A DNA stretch of 42,937 bases from Bacteroidia bacterium (lineage in GTDB: Bacteria > Bacteroidota > Bacteroidia > J057 > JAIXKT01): NCBI GenBank assembly GCA_026932145.1, contig JAIXKT010000039.1, positions 9,088-52,024 of the forward strand. Direction: 5' to 3'. The notes beneath the pieces are model-generated. The model had not been told where the DNA came from. It searched no databases and saw nothing but the letters and a program-made list of their open reading frames with translations. A program made the position numbers and the translations under genes. This document shows, piece after piece, positions 22,854 through 31,294 of this stretch (its first letter is position 1; each line of letters begins with the position of its first letter).

Positions 22854-24530
22854 ATGAATCAGGAAACGGCTTTTGAGGCTGATATTTCGCCTGAGTTGCA
22901 GCCTACTCGGCAAGCGGATAGGACGTGGCGTTGGTGGAGTTTGGCAGCATTATGGGTTGGAATGTCCGTTTGTATTCCAACGTACTTATTGGGTTCTTAT
23001 ATGATTCAGGGAGGGCTTTTGTGGTGGGAGTCCTTGTTAATCATTGCGTTGGCTAATATTGTTATTGCATTTCCGATGACCTTGAATGCCCATGCAGGTA
23101 CTCGGTTTGGGATTTCGTTTCCGGTAGCGGCACGGGCAGCTTTTGGCTATCGGGGCGTTCATCTACCGGCACTCTTGCGGGCTTTGGTAGCCTGCGGCTG
23201 GTTCGGTGTCCAAACATGGGTTGGCGGATTAGCCATAGACTCAATCATTACCACTATACTTGGATTACCCACTGAAAGCAGCCTAACCATTTCTAAATTC
23301 ATCTCCTTTGGGATTTTCTGGTGTATGAATGTTTATTTTATCTGGAAAGGAACAGAAAGTATTAAGTGGTTAGAAATCATCTCGGCACCGGTTCTGTTGG
23401 TGTTAGGAATGGTCTTAATCGGCTGGGGCTGGCAACATGCCGGAGGCTTCTCTAAGGTGTTAGATGCTGGCTATCTTTTTCAAAAACAGCCTATTGCAAA
23501 ATTAACAGATTCAACATTGCAGTTAAATTTGCTCAAAAATGAATCTGGTAAAAACCGGGCTACCCAGTTTAGGGTTCAATATCAACAGGATAATTATCAA
23601 CAAACAACTCTTTGGCAGCCGATTGCCGAAAATGCCCAAATCACGTTACCGGCTGAACGTTTTCAGCATGAAATTGCCGTTCAAGTCTGCGGCTACGATA
23701 CTACCCGCCAAAGTTCATGGTTTACGATCCAAAAGACCAATACAATATCTACGCAAACTTCGGTTTGGGAATATCTGATGTGGCTAAACGCAATGATTGG
23801 ATTTTGGGCAACTATGGCACTGAGTATCAGCGATATTTCAAGATTTGCATATTCTCAAAAAGACCAATTTTATGGCCAAATAGCCGGTTTACCGACCACC
23901 ATGACCTTGTATTCTTTTGTTGGAATTTTTGTAACCTATGCGGCAGTGCTTATTTTTCAGGATATATTTTTTGCCCAAGATGCTCCTTGGGATCCCGTCT
24001 CATTGATAGCTAAGATTAACTCTCCGGTTGTTATCATCGTTGCACAAATATTGATTTTGATAGCTACTTTAAGTACCAATATTGCAGCAAACATCATCGC
24101 ACCGGCTAATGCAATTGCTAATTTTTGGGGTAGAAAAATGCCTATTCGAAAAGCGGGGCTGATAGCCGCTATCTTGGGAATCTTAGCCTGCCCTTGGTGG
24201 TTGATTTCTGAAATCAGCAGTATCTTACTGATAATCAGCGCAGCACTTGGCCCCGCATTGGGAATCTTACTCTGTGATTATTGGATTATTCGCAAAACAA
24301 ACCTGCAAATAGACGCACTATACCAAAAACAAGGTCAATATTGGTACCAAAATGGCTGGAATATTGCCGCCTTAAAGGCAAATATGATTGGAGTCTTCAT
24401 CGCTCTGATAGGATATTGGTTTGCTCCGTTGCAAGTATTATATCAAGTTTCTTGGTTCAGCGGCAGCATCAGCGCAGCAGTTATTTACTGGTGGCTTATG
24501 CAGAAGACAATTCAGCAACCGAAAACATGA
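22854..24530 (+). CDS. NCS1-family nucleobase/hydantoin-type permease with an inserted periplasmic domain
   Basis: A 558-aa secondary transporter. NCS1 features: WWSLAALWVGMSVCIPTYLLG (helix 1 region), NAHAGTRFGISFPVAARAAFG, the ACGWFGVQTWVGG of helix 3, and after the insert IGFWATMALSISDISRFA with QKDQ, which is the Mhp1/CodB-type helix 6. The substrate would be a purine, pyrimidine, hydantoin or similar. Odd: between helices 5 and 6, about residues 205-305 are hydrophilic and beta-strand-like (TQFRVQYQQDNYQQ, TLWQPIAENAQITLPA, HEIAVQVCGYDTTRQSSWF), whereas typical members have only a short loop. By the usual NCS1 topology this lies in the periplasm; the strand pattern suggests an Ig/FN3-like fold. 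The stop overlaps the start of the binding-protein gene (ATGA). Confidence 0.88.
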   Translation: MNQETAFEADISPELQPTRQADRTWRWWSLAALWVGMSVCIPTYLLGSYMIQGGLLWWESLLIIALANIVIAFPMTLNAHAGTRFGISFPVAARAAFGYRGVHLPALLRALVACGWFGVQTWVGGLAIDSIITTILGLPTESSLTISKFISFGIFWCMNVYFIWKGTESIKWLEIISAPVLLVLGMVLIGWGWQHAGGFSKVLDAGYLFQKQPIAKLTDSTLQLNLLKNESGKNRATQFRVQYQQDNYQQTTLWQPIAENAQITLPAERFQHEIAVQVCGYDTTRQSSWFTIQKTNTISTQTSVWEYLMWLNAMIGFWATMALSISDISRFAYSQKDQFYGQIAGLPTTMTLYSFVGIFVTYAAVLIFQDIFFAQDAPWDPVSLIAKINSPVVIIVAQILILIATLSTNIAANIIAPANAIANFWGRKMPIRKAGLIAAILGILACPWWLISEISSILLIISAALGPALGILLCDYWIIRKTNLQIDALYQKQGQYWYQNGWNIAALKANMIGVFIALIGYWFAPLQVLYQVSWFSGSISAAVIYWWLMQKTIQQPKT

Positions 24531-26200
24531 AACGGCTAAAATACTGCTTCCAAATATTTTTTATATCAGTAATATCTTGTTTTTCATATAGTTGTAAAAA
24601 TACTACGAATCAAGATGAGCGGGTATTTCGGTTTAATATGCCGTATAATCTGCCGTCTTTAGACCCGGCTTACGCCCGCGACCAAGCCACAACATGGATG
24701 ACCACCCAGTTATTTTCCGGCTTAGTAGAGTTAGATTCCAGTCTGCAAATAGTTCCGCTATTAGCTAAACGGTGGGAAATTTTGGATAATGGACTTAGGT
24801 ATAAATTTATATTACGCTCCGATGTCTTTTTTCATGAACACGCCATTTGGCAAGGCACTCCTCCAAAACTAACTGCCCACGATGTAGTATATTCTTTTAC
24901 CCGAATATGTAACCCCAAAACTGCTTCTCCCGGACTTTGGATATTTCAGGATAAAATTCAGGGGTTTTCAGCATATTATCAAGGTAAAGAAAATATTATT
25001 AGCGGCTTCCGTGCAGATAACGACACTACATTTATCATTGAATTAGTAAAGCCTTTTCCACCGTTATTATCTTTATTAGCAATGCCTTATGCTTACATCG
25101 TTCCTAAAGCTGCGGTAGAAAAATTTGGTAAAGATTTTAGAATTAACCCAATAGGGACAGGCCCATTTTGCTTCAAATATTGGGAAGAAAGCAGACAATT
25201 AATCTTATTGCGCAATGAACATTATTTTGAGGTTGAGCAGAATCAGCGAATCCCCTATCTATCAGCCATAGAAGTCCGGTTTATCCCAAGCCGACTAACT
25301 GCTTTTCATGAGTTTTGCCGAGGTAATTTTGACTTTCATAACGGCTTAGACCCATCATTCAAAGATGAACTACTGAGCAGCAACGGCGAGATTCAGCCTG
25401 CATTTAAAAACCGGTTTCAGATAACCATATCCCCACAATTAAACACAGAATACTTGGCAATATTGCAAAACGATACCTCCAAAAATACCGAATTACAAAA
25501 TGTTTTGGTACGAAAAGCAATTTCATATTCTATTGATAGAGAGGGAATTGTGCGGTATTTATTGAATGGAATCGGGACTCCGGCTCATGCTGGTTTTTTG
25601 CCCTTGGGAATGCCGGGCTTTGATAGCAGCACCGTCGTTGGATACCGATACAACCCAGAAAAATCAAAGGAATTATTGCAAGAAGCAGGCTATCCGGAGG
25701 GAAAAGGATTACCGGTTTTTCCGATTGCGACCAACCCAAACTACTTGGCAATGGCAGAGTTTATCCAACGAAACTTAGCCGACATCGGAATCCGAACTAC
25801 TATCAACTTATTAGAAAGTGCTACCCTGCGGGAACAACTGGGGAAACAGCAGGTTCCTATGTGGCGCGCCAGTTGGATTGCAGATTATCCCGACCCAGAA
25901 AACTATTTAGCATTATTTTACTCCCCAAACTTTGCCCCCAAAGGCCCAAATACAACCCACTTTAAAGACCCAAACCTTGATTCCCTGTATCAGCAAGCAT
26001 TAAACGAAACATCGTTTGAAAAAAGAATCAAATTATACCAACAGCAGGAAAAAATTATTATAGAAAACTGCCCTGCAATATTTCTCTATTATGACAAAAT
26101 CCTGAGATTAACCCAACCCAATATTACCGGATTATCTGTAAATCCAATCAATTTACTTGTTTTAAAAAAAGTACGCAAGCAAAAACCAATAAAAAGATGA
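24527..26200 (+). CDS. Family 5 (OppA/DppA-like) solute-binding lipoprotein
   Basis: A 557-aa peptide/nickel-type extracytoplasmic binding protein. The N-terminus is a lipoprotein signal with basic residues and a hydrophobic run; Cys18 (SVISC) or Cys23 (YSC) is the lipidated residue. Conserved parts are LPSLDPAYARDQAT, LTAHDVVYSFTRI, INPIGTGPFCFKYW, VRKAISYSIDREGIVRYLLN and WRASWIADYPDPENYL. The frame is open upstream inside the permease gene, but ATG 24527 is right because it begins the signal peptide and makes a 4-bp ATGA overlap. No ABC permease or ATPase is nearby, so the protein is either an orphan binding protein or works with the coupled NCS1 permease. Confidence 0.9.
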   Translation: MKRLKYCFQIFFISVISCFSYSCKNTTNQDERVFRFNMPYNLPSLDPAYARDQATTWMTTQLFSGLVELDSSLQIVPLLAKRWEILDNGLRYKFILRSDVFFHEHAIWQGTPPKLTAHDVVYSFTRICNPKTASPGLWIFQDKIQGFSAYYQGKENIISGFRADNDTTFIIELVKPFPPLLSLLAMPYAYIVPKAAVEKFGKDFRINPIGTGPFCFKYWEESRQLILLRNEHYFEVEQNQRIPYLSAIEVRFIPSRLTAFHEFCRGNFDFHNGLDPSFKDELLSSNGEIQPAFKNRFQITISPQLNTEYLAILQNDTSKNTELQNVLVRKAISYSIDREGIVRYLLNGIGTPAHAGFLPLGMPGFDSSTVVGYRYNPEKSKELLQEAGYPEGKGLPVFPIATNPNYLAMAEFIQRNLADIGIRTTINLLESATLREQLGKQQVPMWRASWIADYPDPENYLALFYSPNFAPKGPNTTHFKDPNLDSLYQQALNETSFEKRIKLYQQQEKIIIENCPAIFLYYDKILRLTQPNITGLSVNPINLLVLKKVRKQKPIKR

Positions 26201-26646
26201 TTGGCTATGGTTTAGAAAAAATGAAAGTGAAGCGATTTAAACTTTTTTACTTTCTACTACTTGAAAAATAACCCGACCCAAAAATTTAGGTTGTGGTTCA
26301 GAAAGTATGATGAAGTTTTGGGGAATAAGGACTAACTCTATCGCTTATGCCGAAAGTCAAACTAAGGGTTACTTGCCCTTATTGTTGAAACACAAAAATA
26401 TCTAAAAAACAAATATAAATAACTCATTACGACCCCAGAAACAGAAGATTTATCAGGAGGGCTACTTGCTTTTCCAAGAAAACAGAAAACTATGATACTA
26501 TGATTGTAATAATGATTCACCAATGAAATCATAGCTTTCATACTTTCTGAGTTATAACCAATAGTATCCCCAGAAATTAAACTATACTAAATATTTTAGA
26601 GACATTTTATTACAGGGAAATTTCTATTTTTGCGGCAAATAGAAAT
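26201..26646. other. 446-bp intergenic stretch without a convincing gene
   Basis: AT-rich sequence between the binding-protein stop and the DUF2795 start. It contains only short frames, the longest noticed being 26307-26405 (32 codons, product starting MMKFWGIRTNSIAYAESQ), with no promoter box or known motif. Small imperfect repeats such as ATGAAA/TTTCAT near 26523-26542 are present. The last 25 bp hold the DUF2795 promoter. No tRNA-like fold was recognised. Confidence 0.5.
26625..26632 (+). promoter_or_regulatory. -7 element TATTTTTG for the DUF2795 gene
   Basis: It lies 14 nt before ATG 26647. Confidence 0.6.
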
Positions 26647-26868
26647 ATGTATTGGACATTAGAATTAGCCTCTCATTTAGAAGATGCACCTTGGCCGGCA
26701 ACTAAAGAAGAATTGGTTGATTATGCCGTGCGTACAGGCGCTCCATTAGAAGTTATCGAAAACTTAAACGAACTGGCTGATGAAGATATGCCCTATGAAA
26801 GCATAGAAGAAATTTGGCCGGATTACCCAACAAAAGAAGACTTTCTCTTTAATGACGACGAATATTGA
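26647..26868 (+). CDS. Small acidic DUF2795 protein
   Basis: A 73-aa, strongly acidic protein starting MYWTLELASHLEDAPWPATK and ending in an acidic tail (DDEY). It contains EELVDYAVRTGAPLEVIENL and IEEIWPDYPTKEDF, the pattern of a DUF2795 protein that is highly conserved across Bacteroidota. Its role is unknown. It has a clear -7 box and high identity to remembered homologues despite small size, so it is a real gene. The following GWxTD gene begins 25 bp later. Confidence 0.85.
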   Translation: MYWTLELASHLEDAPWPATKEELVDYAVRTGAPLEVIENLNELADEDMPYESIEEIWPDYPTKEDFLFNDDEY

Positions 26869-26893
26869 TATTCTAAAAATAGTTTAATAACTA

Positions 26894-28123
26894 TTGGGTT
26901 ATATCTTCTTGCTAAGTAGGAAAAACTATTCGGTAAGTCTTTTGTTTTTGTACTGTTTTGGAGGATTGTTTTCTGTAAAAGCCCAGACATCTTTTCAGAA
27001 TTTTTTCGTAAAAAACAGCCAATATCTTTTAGAGACCGCTCTTACAGTACGGCCTTATAGCCGTGATAGTTTGTGGGTTGTGGTGGGTTTTCCATTAGCA
27101 GACTCTTTAAAATTACTCCCCGATGAGCAGAAAGTAGCTTTACATTTAACAGTTTATTTGCAGTCAAATAATAAACATCCATTTAGAGAGTATTCTTTTT
27201 CGTTTAATCAATACGTTGGTGCTGAATCTATTGGCGGAAATTGGGGGAGTGTAGCGAGCAAAATACCTATTCCACCGGAATATTTTACAATAGAATCTGA
27301 GTTAACTATTTTAAAATTAAAAGGATATAATAGATTTTATTCGGCACATCCGGCTTCATTTCGCTGGAACTTATCAGTAGTTACCCCCCAAAACCAACCA
27401 CTCTCTTTTTACAATGACTCTATACGAATAGATAATTCAGGTAAACAAGTGTTGGTTGATGAATATATGATTATTAATAAGTTACCGAATCCGCCTTACT
27501 ATGTTTTTAGAAGGAAAAATATAGTTTTGCAGCCCGTAATCCGTAATAAGGTGCTTCCTACCCCAATCAAATACTTTCCCAATAATGCCGGAGGTGTTAT
27601 TTTAAAAAACAATACCGCTGATACCTTAAACTGTCTGTTGTTTTTTGGGAATGCAGATTTTCCCGAACCAACTACTCTTTTTGGGCTAATAAATCCATTG
27701 GGTTATATTTGTTCTTCTGCTGAGATGCGTTACTTTCGGGAAGATCCTTCTAAGAGAAAATTAGATGAATTTTGGTTAGATGTTGGGGGAAATGCGGCAC
27801 GCGCACGTGAACGTATTTCCATTTTTTATGAACAAGTAGCTATGAGTAATCGCTTGTTTACGGATTTTAGACCCGGATATTTAACCGATAGAGGTATGAT
27901 TAGGTGCGTCTTTGGCCGCCCTGATGCTATTATTTATCAACCGAATAAGGAAGTTTGGATATACGAGGCTATACCCGGCCAAACCAACTCTACCAAATTC
28001 ACCTTTATCCGATACCCGCACCAGCTAACCGCAAACTACTTTGAAGTCGTGCGAGACCCAAGTTATGAAACACTCTGGTTCCAAACTATCAATAACTTAC
28101 GAAATGGAATTATCAAAAAATAG
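26894..28123 (+). CDS. GWxTD domain-containing exported protein
   Basis: A 409-aa exported protein with a signal peptide (NYSVSLLFLYCFGGLFSVKAQ). The C-terminal third is a GWxTD domain: LDEFWLDVGGNAARARERI, then FRPGYLTDRGMIRCVFGRPD, which is the diagnostic GW/GYxTDRG plus FGxPD pattern, and KEVWIYE. These proteins occur in Bacteroidota and Acidobacteria; their function is not established. There is no ATG near the start: TTG 26894 or TTG 26909 must serve, and the latter gives a more compact signal peptide. It overlaps the downstream methyltransferase by 20 bp, implying co-transcription. Confidence 0.8.
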   Translation: MGYIFLLSRKNYSVSLLFLYCFGGLFSVKAQTSFQNFFVKNSQYLLETALTVRPYSRDSLWVVVGFPLADSLKLLPDEQKVALHLTVYLQSNNKHPFREYSFSFNQYVGAESIGGNWGSVASKIPIPPEYFTIESELTILKLKGYNRFYSAHPASFRWNLSVVTPQNQPLSFYNDSIRIDNSGKQVLVDEYMIINKLPNPPYYVFRRKNIVLQPVIRNKVLPTPIKYFPNNAGGVILKNNTADTLNCLLFFGNADFPEPTTLFGLINPLGYICSSAEMRYFREDPSKRKLDEFWLDVGGNAARARERISIFYEQVAMSNRLFTDFRPGYLTDRGMIRCVFGRPDAIIYQPNKEVWIYEAIPGQTNSTKFTFIRYPHQLTANYFEVVRDPSYETLWFQTINNLRNGIIKK

Positions 28124-28868
28124 CCTACTTTTAATTGGGTTTCAGGCAGTTTATGAAGCGATTGCAGCCGGAAAAACAATCGAAAAACTCTGGATAAAAA
28201 ATGATTTAGCCAGTGAACACTGGAAAAATCTAAAACCGCTATTGCAGGAGCACCAAATCCGTTGGCAGGCCGTTCCTATAGAAAAGTTGAATCAACTTAC
28301 CCGAAAGGCTTCTCATCAAGGAATTGTAGCCCTAATTAGCCAAATTACGTATGTTTCTTTTGAGGATACAATTCAAAATCTGCTTGAGGCAAAAAAAAAT
28401 CCATTTATAGCTTTATTAGACGGTATTACTGACGTGCGGAATGTGGGAGCTATTGCCAGAACCTGTTTAGGATTGGGAGTAGATTTATTGGTATTGCCTC
28501 AGCAGTATGCTGTTACCATCACATCAGATGCCATAAAAACTTCTTCCGGAGCGTTATTGCATTTACCCATAGCGCGGGTTTCCCATATCCTTGACGCAGT
28601 ATATTATCTAAAACAAACCGGAATTCAGGTCGTAGCTATATCCGAAAAAGGTAAAAATCAATACTTTGACCAAAGTTATACTGTGCCTACAGCGATTATT
28701 TTGGGATCTGAAGAAAAAGGAATTTCTGGGCGAGTTTTGGCAGAATCGAATTTAGTTGTCAAAATTCCCATGAACCACAAAATAGCCTCCTTAAACGTTT
28801 CGGTTGCAGCCGGTATCATAATTGCAGAAATATCCCGACAAAGAATAACTATTCAATCTGAATTTTAA
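28104..28868 (+). CDS. rlmB: 23S rRNA 2'-O-methyltransferase, RlmB/TrmH (SpoU) family
   Basis: A 254-aa SPOUT enzyme transferring methyl from SAM to a ribose 2'-OH of rRNA or tRNA. The N-terminal substrate-binding domain (GFQAVYEAIAAGKTIEKLWI) is of RlmB type. The trefoil-knot motifs are present: motif 1 DGITDVRNVGAIARTC, motif 2 IILGSEEKGIS, motif 3 IPMNHKIASLNVSVAAGI. RlmB (G2251 of 23S rRNA) is the most likely role; a TrmH-like tRNA enzyme is the alternative. An earlier in-frame ATG at 28041 lies inside the GWxTD gene and adds non-conserved residues, so ATG 28104 is preferred. Confidence 0.88.
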   Translation: MELSKNSLLLIGFQAVYEAIAAGKTIEKLWIKNDLASEHWKNLKPLLQEHQIRWQAVPIEKLNQLTRKASHQGIVALISQITYVSFEDTIQNLLEAKKNPFIALLDGITDVRNVGAIARTCLGLGVDLLVLPQQYAVTITSDAIKTSSGALLHLPIARVSHILDAVYYLKQTGIQVVAISEKGKNQYFDQSYTVPTAIILGSEEKGISGRVLAESNLVVKIPMNHKIASLNVSVAAGIIIAEISRQRITIQSEF

Positions 28869-28991
28869 CTAAATTGTATAGTTTTTAACCCCAAAATAAT
28901 CACTATAATTCATTGATAATCAGCTAAAAAATATAATTTTCAACATATAGTAAAAAAACACTTTTGTTTCGCATAAATTATAATAAAATGT

Positions 28992-28999
28992 TAATTTCG
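28992..28999 (+). promoter_or_regulatory. -7-like element TAATTTCG for the 482-aa gene
   Basis: A TAnnTTCG variant 14 nt before ATG 29014, within AT-rich sequence. Confidence 0.4.
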
Positions 29000-29013
29000 C
29001 GAAAAATTTAGCT

Positions 29014-30462
29014 ATGCGGGCATTGCACCAACTTGTTCAATCTTTATCCAAGGAGGAAAAACGCCTTTATACAGTCCATGGCCGTCAGTCCAATATCCGT
29101 AAGATATATCAAAACTATCTGAAGATGGAGGAGTTTTCTCGCACCACAGATAAGCAGATATATGAAGAGGACTTCTCAAACTTCTCAAAGGCATACTATT
29201 CTCTGTTAAAACGAGATTTATTAGATGATGTATTAGCTGTGTTGTTAGAATATTCTAACCAAGATAATCCTGATTACAAATTCATTCGGCTGTATTCAAA
29301 AACCCGACTATTGGTTTTGAGAGGGCACGGAGAAGCCGTAGAAATGTACATAGAAGAATTAACAACCTTAGCCGAAGAACTAAATGTACCCGAATTTCAG
29401 CTTTTAATAGCGCATTTACAAAGAGAGTTGGTGCTATTTAATCCCAAAATGACTTTGGAGCGCTGGGAAAAAATCGTTACCGAAGAAGATAAATCTAAGG
29501 CTACTTTAAGCCAAATCAACCCAATCTCACGGATAGAAATTGCATTTAAACTATTACAAAATAACCCGGAAGGGAACGAGCCGGAAGTCATTCGCTCTCA
29601 GGCACAAAGCTATCATAATCAGCTAAAAACGATAATCAGCCAGTCAAAAGATAGTGAACAACTGTTTGATTGTACCGAGCTTGAGCTACTGTATCTACAA
29701 ATAACCCGGCAGTATGAGGTGCTGCACCAAAGAGCATTATCTTTATACAAAGAATGGGAAAAACATTCATTATCAGATATTCACCGTATTCGTGCCTTAT
29801 CTTGGTTAATGCAAGCATCTTTGCGGGTAGGAGATTTTTTGCAACTGCAAGGCCTTATTTACAAAATATCCAGAGAGCTTTCCCAACTTGATGCCGAAAC
29901 ATTACCTTACCTTAACGAATACCGCGAAATAGCGGCATTGTATTATTTCTACGAAAACGAATTAACCGCTGCCACTAAAGAATTAGAGGCTATCTTAAGC
30001 CAACCCAAACTATCTTCAAGCAGTTTACAGCGTATTCTCATTTACTACGCAGTTGTTACCCTAACGGCGAGTTTACCCAATCTCGCAGAACAAGCTATAC
30101 AGCGTTTTCGCCAAGAATTTCCGGAAACCCACCTACATTGGTTATTAGCCATCTTTGAAGTTCTGATTAAAATTGACCAAAATACCAGTAAAGAAAAAAT
30201 CACCAAAATGGTTGATACCATTCAGGTACGGCTAAAACAAGTAGATAACCAAAAAAATACCCGAAGCTATCGGGCTTCCATTAAATTGATAGGTTTATTT
30301 TTAGATAAAAAAAATCTACCTGTTACCAAGCCCATTTCAGTTTTACCGGAAGATTGGGAACCTATTATCCGTGTAGATCTCTGGATATTAGCCAAAAAGA
30401 AGAATAAGTTTTATCACGAACTTATCTCACAGACATGGCAACAGCGCAAAAAGGTTTATTAG
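29014..30462 (+). CDS. Conserved-looking helical protein of unknown function (TPR-like)
   Basis: A 482-aa soluble, almost wholly helical protein with no signal peptide. The N-terminus LHQLVQSLSKEEKRLYTVHG resembles, from memory, a group of uncharacterised Bacteroidota proteins that open with a similar SLSKxEKR motif. The rest looks like degenerate helical hairpins (YEVLHQRALSLYKEWEKHSL, REIAALYYFYENELTAATKE), consistent with TPR-like repeats. No catalytic motif is seen. The gene overlaps the next one by 28 bp and has its own -7-like box. A scaffold or protein-binding role is a guess. Confidence 0.7.
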   Translation: MRALHQLVQSLSKEEKRLYTVHGRQSNIRKIYQNYLKMEEFSRTTDKQIYEEDFSNFSKAYYSLLKRDLLDDVLAVLLEYSNQDNPDYKFIRLYSKTRLLVLRGHGEAVEMYIEELTTLAEELNVPEFQLLIAHLQRELVLFNPKMTLERWEKIVTEEDKSKATLSQINPISRIEIAFKLLQNNPEGNEPEVIRSQAQSYHNQLKTIISQSKDSEQLFDCTELELLYLQITRQYEVLHQRALSLYKEWEKHSLSDIHRIRALSWLMQASLRVGDFLQLQGLIYKISRELSQLDAETLPYLNEYREIAALYYFYENELTAATKELEAILSQPKLSSSSLQRILIYYAVVTLTASLPNLAEQAIQRFRQEFPETHLHWLLAIFEVLIKIDQNTSKEKITKMVDTIQVRLKQVDNQKNTRSYRASIKLIGLFLDKKNLPVTKPISVLPEDWEPIIRVDLWILAKKKNKFYHELISQTWQQRKKVY

Positions 30463-31184
30463 CCGTTTTAGTTAGTATTTTATTGCTAACGGCGTGTGTT
30501 GGTTCTCGAAATGTAACCGGCTACCGTCCGCAATTACTCAATATTTCTGGATATACAGCCACAGATTCCGCTATTGTTGCAATCATAGCTCCGTATCACG
30601 CCCAATTATCTACCCAGATGAGCCGAGTTATTGGTGAAAGTGCTAAAGAAATGGCCAGAGAAAAAGTAGAATCTGCACTCGGTAACTTTGTCGCAGATTT
30701 ATTTCTGCAAGAAGCCTCTCAAACTTTCCATATATCAGCAGATGCCAGTTTGCTCACTATTGGCGGCTTACGTGCTCCTTTGCCTAAAGGAAAAATTACC
30801 GTAGGAGACATATTCGAACTTTCTCCTTTTGAAAACGAAATGGTGTTGCTTTCCATCAACGGAAAAATATTGCAGCAGATTTTAGATATTCTGGCTACAG
30901 ACCAAAAAGCCGCAGTAGGAAACATCCGCTTCATAATCCAAAACCAGCGAGCAGTCAATATCACCGTTAATGGCTTTCCGTTAGAAGAACAGCAAACTTA
31001 CCAAATTATTACCTACGACTACCTTGCTAACGGCGGCGATAAATTATCACCGCTCATAGAAGCCGAAAAACGTCAAAACTTAGGAATTACAGTACGCGAC
31101 TTAATAATCCGCCACATCGAAAGACTACAGCAGGAAGGAAAAAAAATTGATGCTAACTTAGACGGTCGTGTACAAATCCGATAA
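30435..31184 (+). CDS. Stand-alone 5'-nucleotidase C-terminal domain lipoprotein
   Basis: A 249-aa lipoprotein: the signal LLAVLVSILLLTAC lipidates Cys21. The remainder matches the C-terminal nucleoside-binding domain of UshA-like 5'-nucleotidases: GNFVADLFLQEA, GGLRAPLPKGKITVGDIFEL, ENEMVLLSINGKILQQIL and YLANGGDKLSP. The N-terminal metallophosphoesterase domain is missing. In many Bacteroidota the two domains are separate neighbouring genes, but here the next gene is a PfkB kinase and no metallophosphatase lies in the window. It may bind nucleosides alone or work with a distant partner. The start lies 28 bp inside the preceding gene. Confidence 0.85.
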   Translation: MATAQKGLLAVLVSILLLTACVGSRNVTGYRPQLLNISGYTATDSAIVAIIAPYHAQLSTQMSRVIGESAKEMAREKVESALGNFVADLFLQEASQTFHISADASLLTIGGLRAPLPKGKITVGDIFELSPFENEMVLLSINGKILQQILDILATDQKAAVGNIRFIIQNQRAVNITVNGFPLEEQQTYQIITYDYLANGGDKLSPLIEAEKRQNLGITVRDLIIRHIERLQQEGKKIDANLDGRVQIR

Positions 31185-31294
31185 ATTAAGCCAGTATTTA
31201 TACTGAATAATTCCTAAAAAATCTACCCTATAAAACCAACTCACCCAAGCCCAATTTTACTTAAACTTGCGAAATCAATTTGTATTAAATCTAA

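Noticed and set aside
24281-24526. Long N-terminal extension of the binding-protein frame into the permease gene
   Set aside because: The extra 82 residues overlap conserved permease sequence and precede an obvious lipoprotein signal peptide; ATG 24527 is the better start.
26307-26405. 32-codon open frame in the 446-bp gap
   Set aside because: No promoter box, no recognisable motif, and a length expected by chance; recorded only as gap content.
28041-28103. Earlier ATG for the rRNA methyltransferase
   Set aside because: It lies fully within the GWxTD coding sequence and adds residues unlike the family's N-terminus.
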